From positions 1 through 8,659 of the forward strand of contig SKXG01000025.1 in NCBI GenBank assembly GCA_007128525.1: a stretch of 8,659 bases of DNA, given 5' to 3'. Source of the DNA: Pseudomonadales bacterium. Lineage in GTDB: Bacteria; Pseudomonadota; Gammaproteobacteria; Pseudomonadales; Azotimanducaceae. Below, one piece after another: positions 6,701 to 8,659 of the stretch (position 1 is the stretch's first letter; each line of letters starts with the position of its first letter). Below the pieces are notes generated by a model. That model worked only from the letters and a program-made list of their open reading frames with translations, did no database searches and was not told where the DNA came from. The position numbers and the translations under genes are program-made.

Positions 6701-7884
6701 CGTTGATGTATGTCGATCTCGACCAGTTCAAGATCATCAATAACGCCGCTGGACACAAGGCTGGCGATGAACTGTTGCGCCTGGTCGGTGAGCGAATCGC
6801 CAATGGCTTGCAGGCAGAGGGTGGCCGGGTTGCGCGGCTTGGCGGTGATGAGTTCGGTGTACTGTTACCCAACATTGAGACCCGGCATGCGCGGGATCTG
6901 GCTGAAGAGACGCTGGAACTGGTCCGTGGCGAGCGATTTGAATGGTCAGAGCATAAGTTTTCGCTGAGCGCCAGTGTCGGCCTGGCCTTCATTGATGAAG
7001 GCAGCACAGATGTGGATACGCTGATGAGCAATGTCGACCAGGCCTGTTATGCGGCCAAGGATGCCGGCCGAAACCGCGTGCAGGAGTTTGAGCCCGGTGA
7101 TGCGAGGATGATGCGTCGGCACGGCGTTATGGAGTGGGTGACACAACTCGATCAGGCGTTGGCCGATAACCGTCTGGTTCTGAATTGCCAGCGTATCGCA
7201 CCCATCGATGCTGCAAGCAAGGACGGGGTGCACTATGAAATTCTGTTGACCATGCGCGACGAGCTGGGTGATCTGATGCCGCCCAGCGAGTTCATCATGG
7301 CGGCGGAAACCTACAATCGTGTCACCCTGGTCGACCGTTGGGTTGTTGAGCGCGTATTTGACTGGATGGCGGAGCACCGGTCGGAGCTTGATGACGTTGG
7401 TGGCTTTGCAATTAACGTCTCCGGGCATTCGATCAATGATGAAACTTTCTCGGATTTCGTGCTGGCGCAATTTTCCCGCACCAAGGTGCCGACATCCAAA
7501 GTCTGTTTTGAGATTACCGAGACGGCTGCGATCGCCAATCTCGACAATGCCCGGGATTTCATGAACCGCATGCGCATCATCGGCTGCCGCTTCTCGCTGG
7601 ATGACTTCGGCACCGGTTTGTCTTCGTACTCCTACCTGCGAAACCTGCCGGTAGATTTCGTCAAGATCGACGGTGTCTTCGTGCGTGAGCTGGCAACCAA
7701 TCCGGATGACTATGCGGTGGTCCGCTCAATCAACGAGATTGGGCACTGCATGGGTAAGAAGACCATTGCTGAGTTCGTGGAGTCGAAAGAGATACTGGCG
7801 CAGCTGGCCGAGATCGGTGTGGACTTTGCGCAGGGGTTCGGCATCGAAAAGCCGGTGCCGCTGGAAGACCTGCAGATCAGCTGA
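3793..7884 (+). CDS. PilZ-DUF1631-GGDEF-EAL multidomain cyclic di-GMP protein
   Basis: The 1363-residue protein joins c-di-GMP sensing and turnover modules. Residues 1-113 resemble PilZ: RxxxR is intact (R4, R8), the (D/N)xSxxG motif reads DFCQDG (31-36, Cys for Ser), and GMGVRLNVP (91-99) matches the closing strand. An Ala/Gly/Pro-rich linker (115-190) precedes a DUF1631-like block (about 195-400; conserved VVPIGPSVIVWAFDDA, 336-351). A second linker (405-455) leads to the rest of DUF1631 (about 495-925), ending in VGEWLAMTDAQGRP and FVLVNRKG. The GGDEF domain (about 934-1098) has HDDMTGLYNRKEF, VDLDQFK and GGDEF (1017-1021) but no RxxD I-site. The EAL domain (about 1110-1360) reads YEILL at its signature and keeps N1208, E1240, DDFGTG (1270-1275), K1291, E1327 and Q1347, so phosphodiesterase activity is likely. 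No membrane segment or signal peptide is seen, so it is probably cytoplasmic. The start is GTG, set by the PilZ opening; no ATG lies upstream in frame. The ribosome site is AGGG (3786) or GGAG (3777), neither ideally spaced. Confidence 0.92.
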   Translation: MERRSNPRQLISIGALVHPQQGRSWLCTIRDFCQDGMLLVGSSGPRSLKATGANHQPGDLIHLHFSVPTRTGEQHLRLEASIARLLSDGRGMGVRLNVPMKPSQFDLLMDFAIAAGMASGGASGGSQQATAEPAVPAGAGAAAERPSSIERAASRTAAPRKRSPAQAGAGAEVSGLQDEPELRDARIDAGQSAALREKLLKQTARSLQKIMVGFLERCERELLVRARDAGTNARQMMYFEGLDQLEKLRDKLAERFQSGVLAQIRKVSDPEQILAQRRRRETGDSKRLKLVDTDEFEEWLMAADVISKVEGRFSELLFDARAQLGLLAKPWGHKDVVPIGPSVIVWAFDDALGEMFDVRRAVRADIYRQFERALLAELAEFYPALLETLHESRLFPPIEELRQAMLQRDPASQDQGDADQQPQPGATAPGNTSALTSPAMAPSVPRNPFMPAPSSSAEVYKAARELLSLGRRARTIRGQAEDVPLAPPGAAPERRFDAEDVLSAISEIEREIGDAPLTDERLKSRLVQVLKQKYGGRKAFGEDLYDTLNVMENLVESLEQDHFLTDGIRSWIKRLELTLNKLATKDPQFLTPSEQGSHAAIEFLKLLARLGKSCDVRSGIDRDVGQKVDELLQRVVQEFDRNPDIFSEALSEITPLVERQSTAYRSNVERTVQASEGQQKLAHARRAVIEALAPMLEGRQVPELLLQLLNPGWRNLMVHNHLRFGPESHEWQDALLLAEQLLAHLERRADTDDPSFLEPEQLLKRVVSGLNSISFEPGKRTPLVMALSDAIVGDTAGNRAEVQLVDVPAGGAAAALGLKGLLPETDPDLETGNEEARKSFRKAVDRARRINVGEWLAMTDAQGRPLILTIAFVGDEGSNFVLVNRKGVKSKELPLKEMAEGLFEGHITLLDDFDLPLMERASQRMLQNLHNQLTWQATHDDMTGLYNRKEFERLLGSAIQTARHGARQHALMYVDLDQFKIINNAAGHKAGDELLRLVGERIANGLQAEGGRVARLGGDEFGVLLPNIETRHARDLAEETLELVRGERFEWSEHKFSLSASVGLAFIDEGSTDVDTLMSNVDQACYAAKDAGRNRVQEFEPGDARMMRRHGVMEWVTQLDQALADNRLVLNCQRIAPIDAASKDGVHYEILLTMRDELGDLMPPSEFIMAAETYNRVTLVDRWVVERVFDWMAEHRSELDDVGGFAINVSGHSINDETFSDFVLAQFSRTKVPTSKVCFEITETAAIANLDNARDFMNRMRIIGCRFSLDDFGTGLSSYSYLRNLPVDFVKIDGVFVRELATNPDDYAVVRSINEIGHCMGKKTIAEFVESKEILAQLAEIGVDFAQGFGIEKPVPLEDLQIS

Positions 7885-7918
7885 GCGCCTGCTTTGGCGC
7901 ACGTGCTTTTGGCGCGTG
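7885..7918. terminator. Tandem hairpins between convergent genes, possible bidirectional terminator
   Basis: Immediately after the stop codon at 7884, GCGCC (7885-7889) pairs with GGCGC (7896-7900) around a TGCTTT loop. Next, CACGTGC (7900-7906) pairs with GCGCGTG (7912-7918), one T-G pair, around TTTTG. The two stems share base 7900 and GCGCC can also pair with GGCGC at 7911-7915, so several folds compete. The T-run is in a loop rather than after a stem, on either strand, so this is not a textbook intrinsic terminator. Position between convergent genes is the main support. Confidence 0.4.
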
Positions 7919-7929
7919 AGGGCTGTCGT

Positions 7930-8659
7930 TCAGTCTTCCTCACCCAGCAGCAGCTTTTCCAGCAGCGCTTTTTGTGAGTGCAACCGGTTGCCGGCTTCTG
8001 CCCAGACAACGGACCTCGGATCATCCAGCATGTCCTCACTGACCTCTTCCCCACGATGCGCGGGCAGGCAGTGCATGAACAAGGCGTCGGGATTGGCGAG
8101 GTCGAGCAGATCTGGCGTGATCTGATAGTGCGCGAAAGACTCGCGACGTTTCTGCTGTTCTTCCTCATGGCCCATCGATGACCAGACATCGGTCACTACC
8201 AGGTCGGATTCGCGTACGGCTTCCTCGGGACTGTCGACCAGCGATACCAGGTTGGTGGATTGCACGATCTTCGAGTCGGGCTCAAAGCCCTTGGGGCAGG
8301 CCACCCGCAGCTGGAACCCGAACTGGCGGGCAGCGTTGATGTACGAATGGCACATGTTGTAACCATCGCCGACAAAGGCGACCTGACGACCGGCAATGTC
8401 GCCGCGATGCTCGACAAAGGTCTGCATGTCTGCAAGCAATTGGCACGGGTGATACCGCGCCGTCATGGCATTGATGACGGGGATGGTGGCGTACTGCGCC
8501 AGTGTCTCGACATCCTTGTGTGCCGTCGTGCGCACCATGATGACATCGACCATCTCCGACAGCACCCGCGCCGTGTCCTGAATGGGTTCACCCCGGCCAA
8601 GTTGGGAGTCGGACGGACTCAGAAAGATGGCGTGGCCGCCGAGCTGCTGCATGCCGGCC
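7930..8659 (-). CDS. argF: Ornithine carbamoyltransferase, N-terminus beyond window edge
   Basis: The enzyme condenses ornithine with carbamoyl phosphate to give citrulline in arginine biosynthesis, in the cytoplasm. The visible part is 242 whole codons. Counting from the Met encoded at 8652-8650, motifs are [20 protein letters not shown] (4-23), HPCQ (68-71, carbamoyl phosphate site), [13 protein letters not shown] (93-105), D155-x3-SMG (159-161, ornithine binding) and [12 protein letters not shown] (194-205), followed by a typical C-terminus. The frame stays open past 8652 with Ala-Gly before that Met, as expected inside the family's conserved region, so the Met is internal and not the start. 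The STRTR motif and about 60 N-terminal residues of the usual ~305 lie outside. The sequence fits the anabolic enzyme (ArgF) better than catabolic ArcB, because no arc genes are nearby; that choice is partly inference. The gene is convergent with the multidomain c-di-GMP gene. Confidence 0.95.
   Translation of the reverse strand, partial: AGMQQLGGHAIFLSPSDSQLGRGEPIQDTARVLSEMVDVIMVRTTAHKDVETLAQYATIPVINAMTARYHPCQLLADMQTFVEHRGDIAGRQVAFVGDGYNMCHSYINAARQFGFQLRVACPKGFEPDSKIVQSTNLVSLVDSPEEAVRESDLVVTDVWSSMGHEEEQQKRRESFAHYQITPDLLDLANPDALFMHCLPAHRGEEVSEDMLDDPRSVVWAEAGNRLHSQKALLEKLLLGEED

Noticed and set aside
5644..6756. Open 370-codon frame on the minus strand
   Set aside because: It lies wholly opposite the DUF1631 to GGDEF region of a clearly real gene, resembles no family I know, and fits the long antisense frames common in GC-rich DNA.
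8650..8652. Met codon as the argF start
   Set aside because: The frame is open upstream with Ala-Gly codons, and the sequence here corresponds to the middle of the carbamoyl phosphate domain, so the true start lies outside the window.

Overview
The window looks like chromosomal DNA from a GC-rich, free-living proteobacterium, most likely a gammaproteobacterium. The grounds are an HPCQ-type ornithine carbamoyltransferase, c-di-GMP signalling proteins with PilZ and DUF1631 domains, a short Mpo1-like (DUF962) protein, and short intergenic gaps with Shine-Dalgarno sites. No rRNA, tRNA, CRISPR array, insertion sequence or phage gene was seen. The lineage is an inference from gene families, not from a marker gene.

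Layout from left to right. Positions 1-468 (minus) hold the N-terminal 156 codons of a luciferase-like flavin-dependent oxidoreductase that runs off the left edge. An 86-bp divergent gap separates it from a plus-strand run of four genes: the Mpo1-like membrane protein (555-860), glycerol kinase glpK (938-2425), a six-helix membrane diguanylate cyclase (2517-3668), and a 1363-residue PilZ-DUF1631-GGDEF-EAL protein (3793-7884). A 45-bp convergent gap with two hairpins follows. The window ends with ornithine carbamoyltransferase (argF) on the minus strand, whose N terminus lies beyond the right edge.

The most interesting part is the adjacent pair of c-di-GMP genes (2517-7884). The first encodes an apparently active synthase with an intact product-inhibition I-site. 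The second encodes a multidomain protein with a PilZ-like receptor module, a large DUF1631 region in two blocks, a GGDEF domain without an I-site and an EAL domain that keeps its catalytic residues. Together they could form a local circuit in which one protein makes c-di-GMP and the other senses and degrades it. This is inferred from domain content and adjacency. Both genes have inverted repeats just upstream of their start codons, which suggests possible control at the mRNA level.

The remaining genes are metabolic and not obviously linked to signalling. glpK lies apart from other glp genes, at least within this window, and lacks the arginine that takes part in fructose-1,6-bisphosphate inhibition in E. 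coli. No gap exceeds about 125 bases, so the window is almost fully coding.
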